The position numbers and the translations under genes are program-made. Below the pieces are notes generated by a model, which saw nothing but the letters and a program-made list of their open reading frames with translations, was not told the DNA's origin and did not search any database. 64,000 bases of DNA from Allodiplogaster sudhausi (Eukaryota; Nematoda; Chromadorea; Rhabditida; Diplogasteridae). The DNA is taken from the NCBI GenBank assembly GCA_945643635.1, contig CALZFC010000030.1:3105001-3169000 (forward strand), written 5' to 3'. Position 1 is the stretch's first letter; each line of letters opens with the position of its first letter. Shown piece after piece: positions 34,301-45,462 of the stretch.

Positions 34301-35330
34301 CTCGCCCTTAACCGGATTAACGATTAATTATATTGAACTAGGAAGTCATATTCAACTCGAAAGTCATCAACCGAACCCTGTCTAAGCTCCCTTGTCGTAA
34401 TTCCCTGACAAAATTCCATAAATTTTTCTTTAAAAAGCTGCCGACTCTCTATGTACCCCACTTACTACTATTTTCAGTAGAACAATGATGCTTGGTAGGC
34501 AGCTTCGAGGTATAACACTATCTATTGTATCTTCTTTTAGAGATCCAGGAATCATATATGATACCGAACTCTCACATAACGAATATTCAGATCATTGCTA
34601 GAAAACTTCTGCTAGATGTGCATACATTTATGCTCCTTTAGAACTCGAAATCTTGCTACATTGTCTCGATTATATAAGGTCTATGTTCTGCCCATTTTAG
34701 ACTTGCTATCCGAAGTGTGGAACCCCTCCTCTGTCATGTTTTCAACACTCTTGAATTGGTTCAGCGTAAAAACACGTTTAAAAATAGAACGAGCTTTACT
34801 TGTTCTATTTCTAAACGTGTAGGTATGCTTTTACCTTATAACCAGCGCTTGAAGTCGCTCGGCCTTCTCTCTCTTAAGAATCGTAGAGACGTGTTAATGA
34901 TCTGGTTATGCGCAATCTTACGCCAATTGATCCCCCTCGCTTCTTTTCCTTTCCTTCACACTACACTGCCGACTTTCGTGTTCATTCTCTCAAGGTTGCT
35001 CTTCTTCCACTCCGATCTCTGCGTTCAAGATGTTCATGCTTGTCCTTTCGGATTATTAAATACTGGAATTCCCTACCGCAACAAATTATATCTACCAACT
35101 CGCTTTCATCTTTCCGGACATTTTGTACCAGTTCTTTTGCATATGTAGTTTCGTTATTTTATTTTCTTGTTTCTGTTTTTACCTTCAATTGCTTGACCCG
35201 CGCCGTTGAATACTTTACATACATATGTATGTACTTTCCAATACTATATGTTCTTAAATCGGTCAATGTGATAAAAAAAATTGAATATTGAATTGAATTG
35301 AAATTGAATTGAAATATTCCAGTATGTAGC
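34300..35330 (+). mobile_element. Decayed LINE (non-LTR retrotransposon) 3' end
   Basis: Broken frames across the segment match the end of a LINE reverse-transcriptase ORF: DPGIIYDTELSHNEYSDH, then RNLATLSRLYKVYVLPILD, then NQRLKSLGLLSLKNRRDVL, then RIIKYWNSLPQQIISTNSLS, the usual order after the RT domain. Frames switch several times and stops occur, so it is dead. The 3' end runs into a TTGAAT-type simple tail (about 35280-35325), typical of several LINE clades. Confidence 0.75.
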
Positions 35331-37426
35331 TGGGTTAATCTCAGTGAACAATATGAATGTAATCTTCGACTCTTGTATTACTTCTTCGCTCAATGAAATT
35401 ATATAATAATTATTCAAGTCAGCCAGAACTACACCATGGTACACAAGTATATTTTATTTTGCTCATGCGTTTCAAAAAATTGCGCATTCGTCAGTGCACT
35501 CAAATTTCATTATTCCCTCGTTCACTCTTCCATTTTCCTTTTACATTATGTTTTGCAACCTTGTCCTTCACCACAGATTTTTCTTCTTTTTTTTTCGTTC
35601 GTCATGAAAGCTACCGCAGGAGTACATTGAAGTTCATCTGTTCATTTCTTTCTTCTAATTGTTCTCGTGCATGCTACTACATAAATATGCATGTGAAGAC
35701 GAGCATGAAGTTTTTAAAAAGAATAAAAAAATATAATTTTGCTCGTGCGACTTTCTAGTGACATTTCTCACTTCAACTTTGACAGTAATCCACATATTGC
35801 ATCCACTTGTCAAGAGAACAAAAACAAACGGCGTTTAAACCTCAAGTAAATGATTGAGCACTATTGTGCTCTCTTTCTCCATCTTCATCCCTTCTCTCAT
35901 TATTTTATCTCTTGTCTCTCTCACTCTCTTTCCTACTCTTTCTCTTCCCATGGCTCCTCGCTTGGGTAGTAGAACTATGTATATTTTACTCTTGCATTGC
36001 CTTTAGAATCATGGAAACAAGTTCAAAGAATTATTTTATCCTTTTGAAGCCTTAGAGTAGATATAGCGAGGCGAACACTAAAATGGACTAAACATTTATA
36101 GCCTGCAAACGAGCATTGTTTCGATTATACGATTAAGGTTTCTCATGCTCATTTATTTCGGGAAGAAAAAGAAAAGTGTTTTACTGCTCGCTCAGACAAG
36201 CGCACACTTTCCACAGCGATAATGGAATATGACGTGAATGAAATGCTGATTATGAGTTACTATTGAAAAGATATTATTCTTACTGACTACGCAAAAATGA
36301 ATATGTAAGATCTAGTTGAGGGCAATGTTGTGAGAAATATATCATCCGTTCCAGATACATGCATACATATATAAATTCATCTGTCAGTTAAAATTTCTTT
36401 TGTTCTCAGAATACTGTCTTCTAGATACATGCATACATATATAAATTCAGCTGTCAGATAAAATTTCTTTTGTTTGTAGTATACTGTCTTGTCTATTGGC
36501 ATGCATACATATATAAATTCAGCTCTTAGTTAAAATTTCTTTTCTTCGTAGTATACTGTCTTGTCTATTGCAAATAATTGTAAATATACATACCTCTGCA
36601 ATTTTATGTGAAATTTGTACTTGATGTACTGCTTTAAAAATAATAAGAATCCTTCTGTGTTCATAAATATACCATAATTATTATTCCTTTTTCATTAATA
36701 TAACAAATTTATGATTCTTTTTTTGTTCATTAATATGATTGAAAAATTTTTTCCAGATTTATTTAAATCTCACATCATTTGCCTAATAAGCAGCACGGAA
36801 ACCGATCCTTCAAATAAAGTTTGTACACATTTTACTTACAATTCCTGATTCATCTCGTTGTGGTTCCATGCTTCATGAAATCTTCAATGTATATTCTTTT
36901 TATTTTTCTTTTGTCGCTTTCTGCTTATTTAAGCACAATGATTTTACCATATTTCACAGGAGGGCATTGATACCAATTCTGCGCTTTCAAACCGATATCT
37001 CAATCACGGCCAATGTTCTCCCTGTCAAGGAGGAGGAAAGATTAAAGTCCAGTTTTTAAAGTCTTCTAATTTCCTTTTAATAATGCCATGTACAGGTAAA
37101 ATTTCATTTACTTGTGTACAAAAAACTGACCATACCGATTTCCAACTGTCTTGGGTTGTGAGCTCCAAATTAAATAAAGATTTTTGAAAATCGTATTCAT
37201 TGTTGACATATTATTCGCGGTTCGTGCGTGCAATAAACGGCGATTTAAGGTTATTCTTTTTTTTGCGGATGGTTAGTCCTACATGCATCGCCTGTGCATG
37301 AATAAATTTCTTGATTTTTAAAACTTATCCTTTTCGATTCTCTCTTTATAAATAATCGGAATGGCCCTGCACCGATACATTCTATCTTTTAAATTGCTTT
37401 GATGATTAATGAACTTTTTTTAAAGA
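35331..37426. other. Spacer before GPCR copy D
   Basis: No supported gene. One short isolated exon-like segment (about 36960-37059, reading RALIPILRFQTDISITANVL) has an AG before it but no partner exons and is not called. CT-rich tracts at about 35870-35950. Confidence 0.4.
36353..36572. repeat. Three tandem copies of a 70-73 bp unit
   Basis: Each unit carries ATGCATACATATATAAATTC, then GTTAAAATTTCTTTT, then ATACTGTCTT. Starts near 36353, 36423 and 36496. Confidence 0.85.
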
Positions 37427-40163
37427 ATGAGTGGCACTTCTTCATCGGTCCCGACGTATCCCTTTTGGCTCTGGGTTGTCGTTGCGATTTACGGGCTCAC
37501 GACAACCGTTGGCTTCGTCGGGAATCTACTCATCGTGATTGCGACTGTCAAGTGCAAGTTAGATCTTTTTTTTTGTTAAATATATCTATTCCATTTATTT
37601 CTCCCTCTACCTCTCTATTCCTCTTCCTCGATCAGTTTATTCCTCTTTTCTGTTCTTCCTTCTATTTCTCCACCCATTCCTATTTGTCTATCGGGGCGCA
37701 AATTCGAAGCGACAATATAATCGTAAATATAATGGTACGAGGCATCTATGGGAGGAAAAATTAACAGAATAAAAAAAAGCAATACGCAATCAAAAGAATA
37801 TAAGATTATCTAGTGTCTTTCTTCAAATGATGGAAGTTTTATGACGTACAATTAGATATTTCGCTGGCCATTCAGGGCGAGACATATGTATATCATGTCA
37901 AAGAAATTCATTTCTGTGTGCCCTTACTCCCAGATGGCTCCGGAACCCGTGCAACATCCTAATTGCCTTATCTGCCATCTTCGACATCTGGCACGTGCTC
38001 GGCCATGTCCCTTTCATCTCCCTCTCCATCTCAGGCCCCACTCTCGTCTCTCTCTCCACCTGCGTCGGCATCATGGTCAGTTGTGTTCGTTAGTTAAAAC
38101 AATTCTCGCAAAAATTTAGTTTGAATGACGTCATTTCTACCACTTAAAAAATAAAAAAAGGCGACTTTAAAAACTAGATTTTTAACTGAAAGTTTCTATT
38201 AATAAGAATGTCCTGCTTCTTTTCCACGAATCCAGTGAGTCCAAATGGAATAATATTTTGAAGGCAAGAAGTCATATAAGGAACTAAAAATCGTCGGTCA
38301 TGCGCAGCTGAAAGTAAGCCCGACTAGTCTAGACATTCGAAGGTATAGCATATTGAATAGTCTCAATCAGCACGGTGTGTATGCAATTAGCGCTCTATTC
38401 TTCGAAATAAAGAAATATTTACACGAGCAATGAAACACCAAATTAGCCTATAGTTAGCTTTATCTCTACTAATTGAAATAAGTTGATCAATAGATTAATT
38501 GTCATTGGTTTCCCAGACCATCCCGATTACTGGTATGTTCGCGAATACGATGGCAATCGCGTGCATTGGCTTCGATCGCTTCTACGCCTGCTTCTATCCG
38601 ACTACGTCAGTATTGACTATTGAAGTAGGGCGATCATCGAAACGTTAATCTTTCATTATAAAGAGCGCTTCTTGCGATTAATTCCTAGGAAAGAATTTAA
38701 ATGACAAATGGACGGAATTAAACATTTATTGGCTCAACATTTATCGCTGTTCTTTAGGTATGGACTGAAAAAGACGAAGGTGTACTTGTCACTTCACATC
38801 ATCGCCATCTTAGCGTTTAGCTTAGCCGAACTTTACAATGTCTACATTCACATAGATCCGGATGTGTCAGTTCACAGCTTGAGTTATTATTCACTAGATG
38901 TAAAGTATGCCAAGGCCTCAACTACATTAAAAAATATTAAATGTTACACGAATTCATCTGCGATGGTAATCACTCTGTGACAACCCTCAATCGTATTGTA
39001 ATGACTTTTTTTTAATCTTGCTATATGCATATAGAGGAATCTTTTTTTAATCGATCAGATGACTTCTTTTCAGCCAACTCATCTGTTTTCTGCCTGATTC
39101 CATCAGTGTAGGGGCGAAGAATCCGTGGCTCTTCTCAACTTGTGTCGTCAATCTCACCGCATTTATCATTTATTGTATAGTCTTTATTCGGCTGAAATCT
39201 GCAGGTTTGCACTTCATTCATCGCACTTTTTTCCATTCACATATTCTTTTCTTTCTTTGTTCTACTTAAATTTACATGTTAATTCATCTTTCGCATTCTC
39301 TCTCTCTGTCTTTCTTATTCGTTTCGCTCTACTCTCTCTCTCTTTCTCTCTCTCGGATTGCCCTGTAATTCGCTCCAAATATTTGCATGCTGTTCACTCA
39401 CATCAGCTCCGTTCGCTAGTACCTCACGCATATACGAAATGCATAAGAGAAATTATTGTGAAATAAGGAAACTAATAGCTGTTTAGCAGACAGCCGCCAG
39501 ATTGGCCGAATCTTCCGGTCACTCTTTCTCGTGATGATCGTAGTCATTGGAGGCTGGGTAGTCACCATTGGCGGCATTACGCTCACTCTCAACACGCAGA
39601 AGGACCTCACTCTTGATGATGTTAGAATATTCCAATTGTTGAGGATGTTGGAATATTCCAAGCTTGATGGTGTTAGAATATTCGAAATTTTGAAGATGTC
39701 AGAATATTCTAATAATAGAATAATCGAATTGTTATAATTTGGAATATTCCAAAGACATTCAGTGTAAATTTTGTTTCATTATCATAAGAGTAATTACTAA
39801 CCAATTTACATTTCTATTCCTTTCTTGCCCCTTCAGATTTTTCACATTGAAATAGTCTTTGGAATCGGCGTCAATTCATCGTTCACTGCAACCTTCTTTA
39901 TTTACTACTTTACGAGGTTTGTTGTGTTATTCCATTTTCATACACGTTTTTGCTTCTATTCTTATTTGCTAGAGTTTTGCAAGCTTTCGAGTATATGATG
40001 AAAGCATAGCAAGCAGAACAAAAAATCAAGTTCCAGCCAAGACTACCGGCGTGCTCTGCGCAGCATCTTACCGTTCGTTGGGGCCAGAACTGGCGATGAC
40101 GCTGGAGTAAGCCGATTGACAGCGTCCCAGCAGACTTCTAGACCGGCTATAGCAATGCACTGA
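37427..40163 (+). CDS. srsx-like seven-transmembrane chemoreceptor, copy D (313 aa)
   Basis: Exons 37427-37557, 37934-38075, 38517-38605, 38758-38865, 39074-39204, 39487-39620, 39837-39916, 40037-40163; 942 nt, canonical sites throughout. Same exon plan as copies B and C. Seen: YPFWLWVVVAIYGLTTTVG, CIGFDRFYACFYPTTYGL, VYLSLHIIAILAFSLAE, NPWLFSTCVVNLTAF and NSSFTATFFIYYFT. It is the most diverged copy (shorter C tail, no CT tract in intron 1, a different N terminus MSGTSSSVPT), so it split off earlier than A-C. Intact; probably a chemoreceptor. Confidence 0.85.
39621..39736. repeat. GTTAGAATATTC array in GPCR copy D intron 6
   Basis: Same position as in copies B and C: the donor GTTAGAATATTC is followed by diverged repeats (GGAATATTCCAAGCTTGATG, GTGTTAGAATATTCGAA, CAGAATATTCTAA). 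Confidence 0.65.
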
Positions 40164-42010
40164 TGATAAATAGAGGAATGCTACAAAGTCTCTGACGAAA
40201 TATAAATTCTAGTGATCTTCCCCACAGTAAGAGATAACATAATTCTAGCTGTATTCAGTGATACAAGTACTAATTAAAAATCCGTGACCATCAGAGTGAC
40301 TCAAGATGCTCAGAAATACAGTAATCAACAATCTAAAAATACAATTCGTACATTGCAGTTTTTCGCTCATTGCAGTTGTGCATCCTTATATGCTTTTCCC
40401 TTCTAAATCTGAAATGTTCAAATTTCATATAGTCTCATTCTTGAGCATGTGAACCATAGAATAATGTTGCTGGTGGATTCGATTAATTGCTTGCTACCTA
40501 TGAGATGCAAGGAGATGAATGACCTCAAGATCAAAAGCCAATCTTTCTCTCTCCCATAGACATCTCAAGTGGTATCAAATAAATGTATTCCGACAAAAAA
40601 TGGCGCTTACATTCGAATAGAAGTCGAAAGCCCTTCAGACTGTTAAAGAGTACTTTTTCAGAATAGCGAGATCAGCCAAAATCGAAAACGAAGGATGGCA
40701 GAAGCATATTTTAGAGAGAGAGCTATATTATCTGCCGTAGTGAGATTCTTTTAATTTCCTGATATGTTTTTATTTAATTTTTTCCCTTCCAAAAATTGGC
40801 TTATTGATACTATACAACAATCCGTTAGCTTCCCACTGTCATCATTACGTTGTGGCTTCTGACATCTAATGTTGAATGAGCAAGACATATACTACAGCTA
40901 TTAAATCATTTAATTTGAATCACATCTCCATCTTCTCATCACACGTGACTATCAGCTGCAAGTCTTATGAGCAAGTTGGGCGTAGTGACAAAAGTATGAA
41001 AGAGAAAGTAAAAATCACCACACAACAAGTGCATCTCGGTCTCGCTGTCATGTTCTCATCCTTTGGCTACGAATATTTCCCATGACTACATGACAGATAT
41101 TTCTCTTTTGTGCCCACTTGTATTCATGTACAAACAGAGTCATCCCTCTTTTAATATGTATATTATCAAAGTTCGCTATTTTGATCTCTAGTGTCTAGTG
41201 TGTGCGCTCACTTTTAATGTATTGCTCTGTCAGCAAAGATGACTTGGAACGGAGCCAGGAGATAAGCTGGGAGTTCCTCGGCAAATATAAGGATGCCAAC
41301 CGAACAGGCAGCCAGCCACACTTGTCTCGTTGAACTTTCTCTGCCCACCCTCATCTCTCTACTCTCTCCTATCTCTCTCTCTCTTCTTCTCACTCTCCTT
41401 CTCTCCCTACTCGTTTTCGTCCCTTCTCTCTCCCTCTTTCTGCCCCCCCCCACACTTTCTAGATAAGAATCTCGCTGATTAAAAAATCATTTGTGTTACA
41501 TTGTAGCCTTCACGTTTTCTACATTCTCCCACCATCCCTCTTACTTTTAGAAATAGTTGCCATAATGTTTACGCACTCTTCAATAGAACCAGTTTCTACT
41601 CGTTCAAGACCTTTTCATGTTCCACACATGGTGCCTTTTGCCTTCTCTCAAAAGGCACCGAATTGAGAGGCTGACTCGATTTTTTGTACCCATTTTCACT
41701 TTCACTCTTTCTCGTTCTATCGTAAAAATTCTCTCTATCTCAAGTTGAGTTTCTTTCGTCCTTGATTTAGTGATTTTCCTAGGCAAACAGTGTAGTCCAA
41801 TTGACTGCCTCACCAAAGTGCATGAACCCCGCACTAATCGCTTTATTCACAACCTCGCAAGCATTCAACTGAACCGCGCATATGGGCAGATTATATGCGT
41901 TCTTTGATATTTATTTTTATATAATTTAAATATATATTTATATAATTTTACTAATGTATTTATTTAAAGAATTTTAAGGAATCCGAAAGTATTTGCAAAG
42001 TTCACCTGAG
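40164..42010. other. Intergenic, nothing certain
   Basis: No supported gene. A minus-strand hydrophobic stretch at about 41225-41325 (VWLAACSVGILIFAEELPAY) resembles a membrane segment but has no splice partners. CT-rich around 41340-41460. Confidence 0.4.
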
Positions 42011-44468
42011 ATGAGCCCTCCGCAGACGCTAACCTTCTCGAATGGCGTGAAGATGCCGCTCATCGGGCTTGGCAGTTGGCAGGTGTTGTCTTTATTTGTC
42101 TATTTAAAAAATATAATTTAGTTATTATTCACTTTTTCCAATTCGAGTAAACTAATTATACTGAGAAACTAACAGTATGTATCGCAGAAGAAAAGTGACG
42201 AAGAGTTTCATGCGTTTCCATACTAGTAGTAAGCCGTAATCTTGAGTACTTAGCCCTACTAATCCAAAGTACATACTTAGGGCTAATCTTTAGTACTTAT
42301 CCTTGATCTTTATTTGCCTTAATCTTCAGTAATTATCTTTAAGCCATAATCTTAATTAATTATCCTTAAGACGGTCGAAGAGGCCGCACTCGAGACGGCG
42401 ATCGTGCAGAATGGTTACCGTCTCATCGACACGGCCGCCCACTACGGCAACGAGGACGTGATCGGACGCGTCCTCGCGCGTCTTTTCAAGGAGGGTAAAG
42501 TCAAGCGCGAGGACATCTTTATCACGACCAAGGTAGGGTTGCTATTGCAATTCCTTTTTTTTAATTATCAAAATCACGATAAGTATTTTTTAAAATATGC
42601 CGGTATTTTTTTTGCTGATATGTTAAACAAGTTGAAAAGTGGATTAATAGGAAAATAGAAGGAATTAAATGATTCTAAAGAATCTCTCTTGAATTAGCGC
42701 ATTCTTGACTTGCACAATGGTGTGACAGCATGTGCGATTTGGAGAGATGAAGAGAGAGAGCTAGAAAAAACCAAATAGATTCCACTTGAATTTCATGCTT
42801 GTTGAAAGTGCTCCTCACGTCAGATCTGGCCGACCAGTCTTGATCCGTCGCGCCAGGAGGCTTCTCTGCGCGGCTCGCTCGAGCGTCTCCAACTCGACCG
42901 TGTCGACCTCGTGCTCGCGCACATGCCCGCCGCGTGCAAGGCACGTGACAAATGCTTTATTTTTTTCTTTGCTTTTGCACGCAGCTTTTTTAGTATATTT
43001 AGGCGTACGAAATGAAAGTAAAATATTTCTCCAATTTTTTTTAAACAAAAATTGACAAAGAGTGCTGAAATTTAGATTTTAAAAAGGCTATTTGCCAACT
43101 CTCGAAACCAGAGTATATCACTCTTTTTTTGTTGCTCTTCAACGTAGTTGTAAAATGCAGCATTTTCAGCCGACGCCGACCGCCGGGCTCGAGGGCGACT
43201 TTGTCGACGAGGACACGACGATTGAGGCGATCTGGAAGGCGAGGAGAATTTTAGAATATTCGTAACAATAAATATTAGAATATTCCAAAAAGTATTCATT
43301 CAATATTCATTCATTCATTCATTGAATGAGATAAAAAATCTCCCACTAATTATTCGAAATAATTTTTATCAACAAAAGCATCCTTGTAATAGTTTTTAAA
43401 ACAAAGTTGATAATTATATTACGTCTTCAGGGCTTCGAGAGCCTCTACGACAAGAAACTCGCACGCGCCATCGGCATTTCCAACTGGAATCCGGATCAGA
43501 TCGAGAGGGCGCTCAAGATTGCACGCGTCGTGCCGCACAATCAGCAGGCACAGTCTATGTTTATTGATATTGTTTGGCGGGAAATTCAAAAAATATATTT
43601 TTTCAAATCAATAGATATTTTGCAGATCGAAGTGAGCATCTACTGGCCGCAGTACGAGCTCGTCAACTTCTGCCAGCAGAGGCAGATCACGGTCACTTCT
43701 TACGGAACGCTCGCATCGCCTGGTCGCTTCGATTTTGAGTAAGCGAGAGAGAGAGAGAAAGCGAGATTGAGAGAGAGAGTGTGTGAAAGAAAGAGAGAGA
43801 GTGAAAGAATGAGAGAGATTATGGAAAAGAGATAAAGTAAAGTATAGAGAAAAAGAAAATTCGAAATGACTTCTAGGAACAACAAGCTCGGTTTCAAGCC
43901 GACACCAAATCCTCTCGACGACGCCGTAGTGAAGAAGCTCGCTGAGAAGTACGGCAGATCGCCAGGACAGGTGTGACAATCTTGTCAAAATAATCTTGTC
44001 TTGCTTTGCAACGTTTAGTAGCTGAGCATCAGAAGGTACAGGACAAAAAAATTTGGTTGTGAATTTTTTTTTTAGAAAAGTATAAATCATATAAAAAATA
44101 ATTCAAATTAGCGATTCAAATTCCAGATTCTCCTCCGCTACTGCCTCGAGCGCAACATTGCGGTGATCCCGAAGAGCGGCAACGCCGCGCGGCAAGCGGA
44201 AAACATGGCAGCCGGCAACTTCCGACTCACTCCGACCGAGATGGTCGCCCTCGAGAATCGACCGTATCGCGCGCGCGTCTTTACGCAGGATTTGTAAGTG
44301 AACCTTTTCTCAATCAATATTAGAATATTTTGATCGATATAAGAATATTCCAATCATAATTAGAATATTCAAATCAATATTATATTATGCCAATCAATAT
44401 TAGAATATTTCTCTTTCAGCCTGATCGGCAGCAAGGAGGATCCGTTCGTGCTCGAGCGTCTGCAGTAG
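42011..44468 (+). CDS. Aldo-keto reductase 1 (319 aa)
   Basis: NADPH-dependent carbonyl reduction, cytosolic; substrate cannot be told from sequence. Exons 42011-42082, 42371-42532, 42824-42940, 43170-43238, 43431-43547, 43626-43738, 43877-43970, 44127-44293, 44420-44468; 960 nt. Motifs: NGVKMPLIGLGSWQ; catalytic Asp and Tyr in RLIDTAAHYGNEDVIGRVL; catalytic Lys at the exon 2/3 join (FITTKIW); catalytic His in LVLAHMPAACK; IGISNW; IPKSGNAARQAEN, the NADPH-phosphate loop. Introns 3, 4 and 5 begin with GC (AAG|GCACGT, AAG|GCGAGG, CAG|GCACAG), whereas the paralog downstream has GT at all three. All exons are open and the tetrad complete, so probably functional through GC-AG splicing. Tandem paralog of the next gene. 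Confidence 0.9.
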
Positions 44469-45462
44469 AAGCACTTTCAACTTTGTACAATTTTTATGTA
44501 ACCGATGTAGTGTTCTTTTTAAGAATATGTATATTATATGTAACCTACATATATTCTGCGTTTTCCTTTATTACTAATAAACAATGACAATAATACAGAT
44601 TTTCTTAATGCAAAGCAAGCTGCCCTAAAAGTGTGTCAGCAGTCCTTTGAAATATTGTGGTCGCAAAAGAAGCAGCAGTATGTGAATATAGAATAATCAG
44701 TGGTCCTGTTAGACAGAAATGAGAGCATCATAGAAGGAAAGAGAGAGAGAGAGAGAGAGAGAAAGAAAGAAAGAAAGAGAGAGATAAAGAAAGGGAGAGA
44801 GAGAAGGGAAAAGATCACACATGAGCATCAAAGAGGCCCTATCGCAAACAGGATGGGCAACTTACAAAGAGCACGGGCTTATCAAAGTGTTGTTTCTCCC
44901 TTTGCTTTTCTGCCGCTCTCTGCTTATCTATCCCTCTTTCTCTCTTTTGCTCTCTCACTCACGCGCACTCCTTTCTCTTTTACTTTCAATCTTTCACAAT
45001 TTGTTGATGTTGTATTCTGCATAATTTCCTTCCAATCTCCTTTCTATCATACTTACCCCGTATAATAACCGTGGATAATTCCCGCGCTCCCGAATAATAA
45101 TACAAATAAGGAAGAGATAGCGAGATGAGAGCGAGAGAAGGAGGACCAGATCGATTGGTGAACAGTCTCTCTCTCAACGAGACTTTTGTTTTTGAGTATT
45201 TCAGCACAGCACTCTTGCGCTACGTTGAATAAAATTGTCGTCCGAGACCCATAAAATTTGGAATTTTCCAAAAAAGGTTTTTCGAATATTCAAAAGTTCA
45301 ATTTTTGAAAAATTTTAGATACTCTTGAGAAAATTCAAATATGCTTATTTAGAATATTCCAAAATATGATTTCTCGAATGTTCAAAAGCTTCATTATAGA
45401 GTGAAAAATGCCAATTGATCAATGTTTGAGCCGAGTGCTGCTTCGACTATTCGCCCATTCCA
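44469..45462. other. Spacer between the two aldo-keto reductase genes
   Basis: 994 bp with (GA)n at about 44738-44810 and GAATATTC-type motifs at 45255-45390, just upstream of the second gene. No gene seen. Confidence 0.5.

Noticed and set aside
36960..37059. Isolated exon-like segment ending VKEEERLKSSF
   Set aside because: Only one exon with no partner; could be chance.
41214..41330. Minus-strand hydrophobic stretch as a GPCR exon
   Set aside because: No flanking exons or consistent splice sites, and no match to the receptors present in the window.
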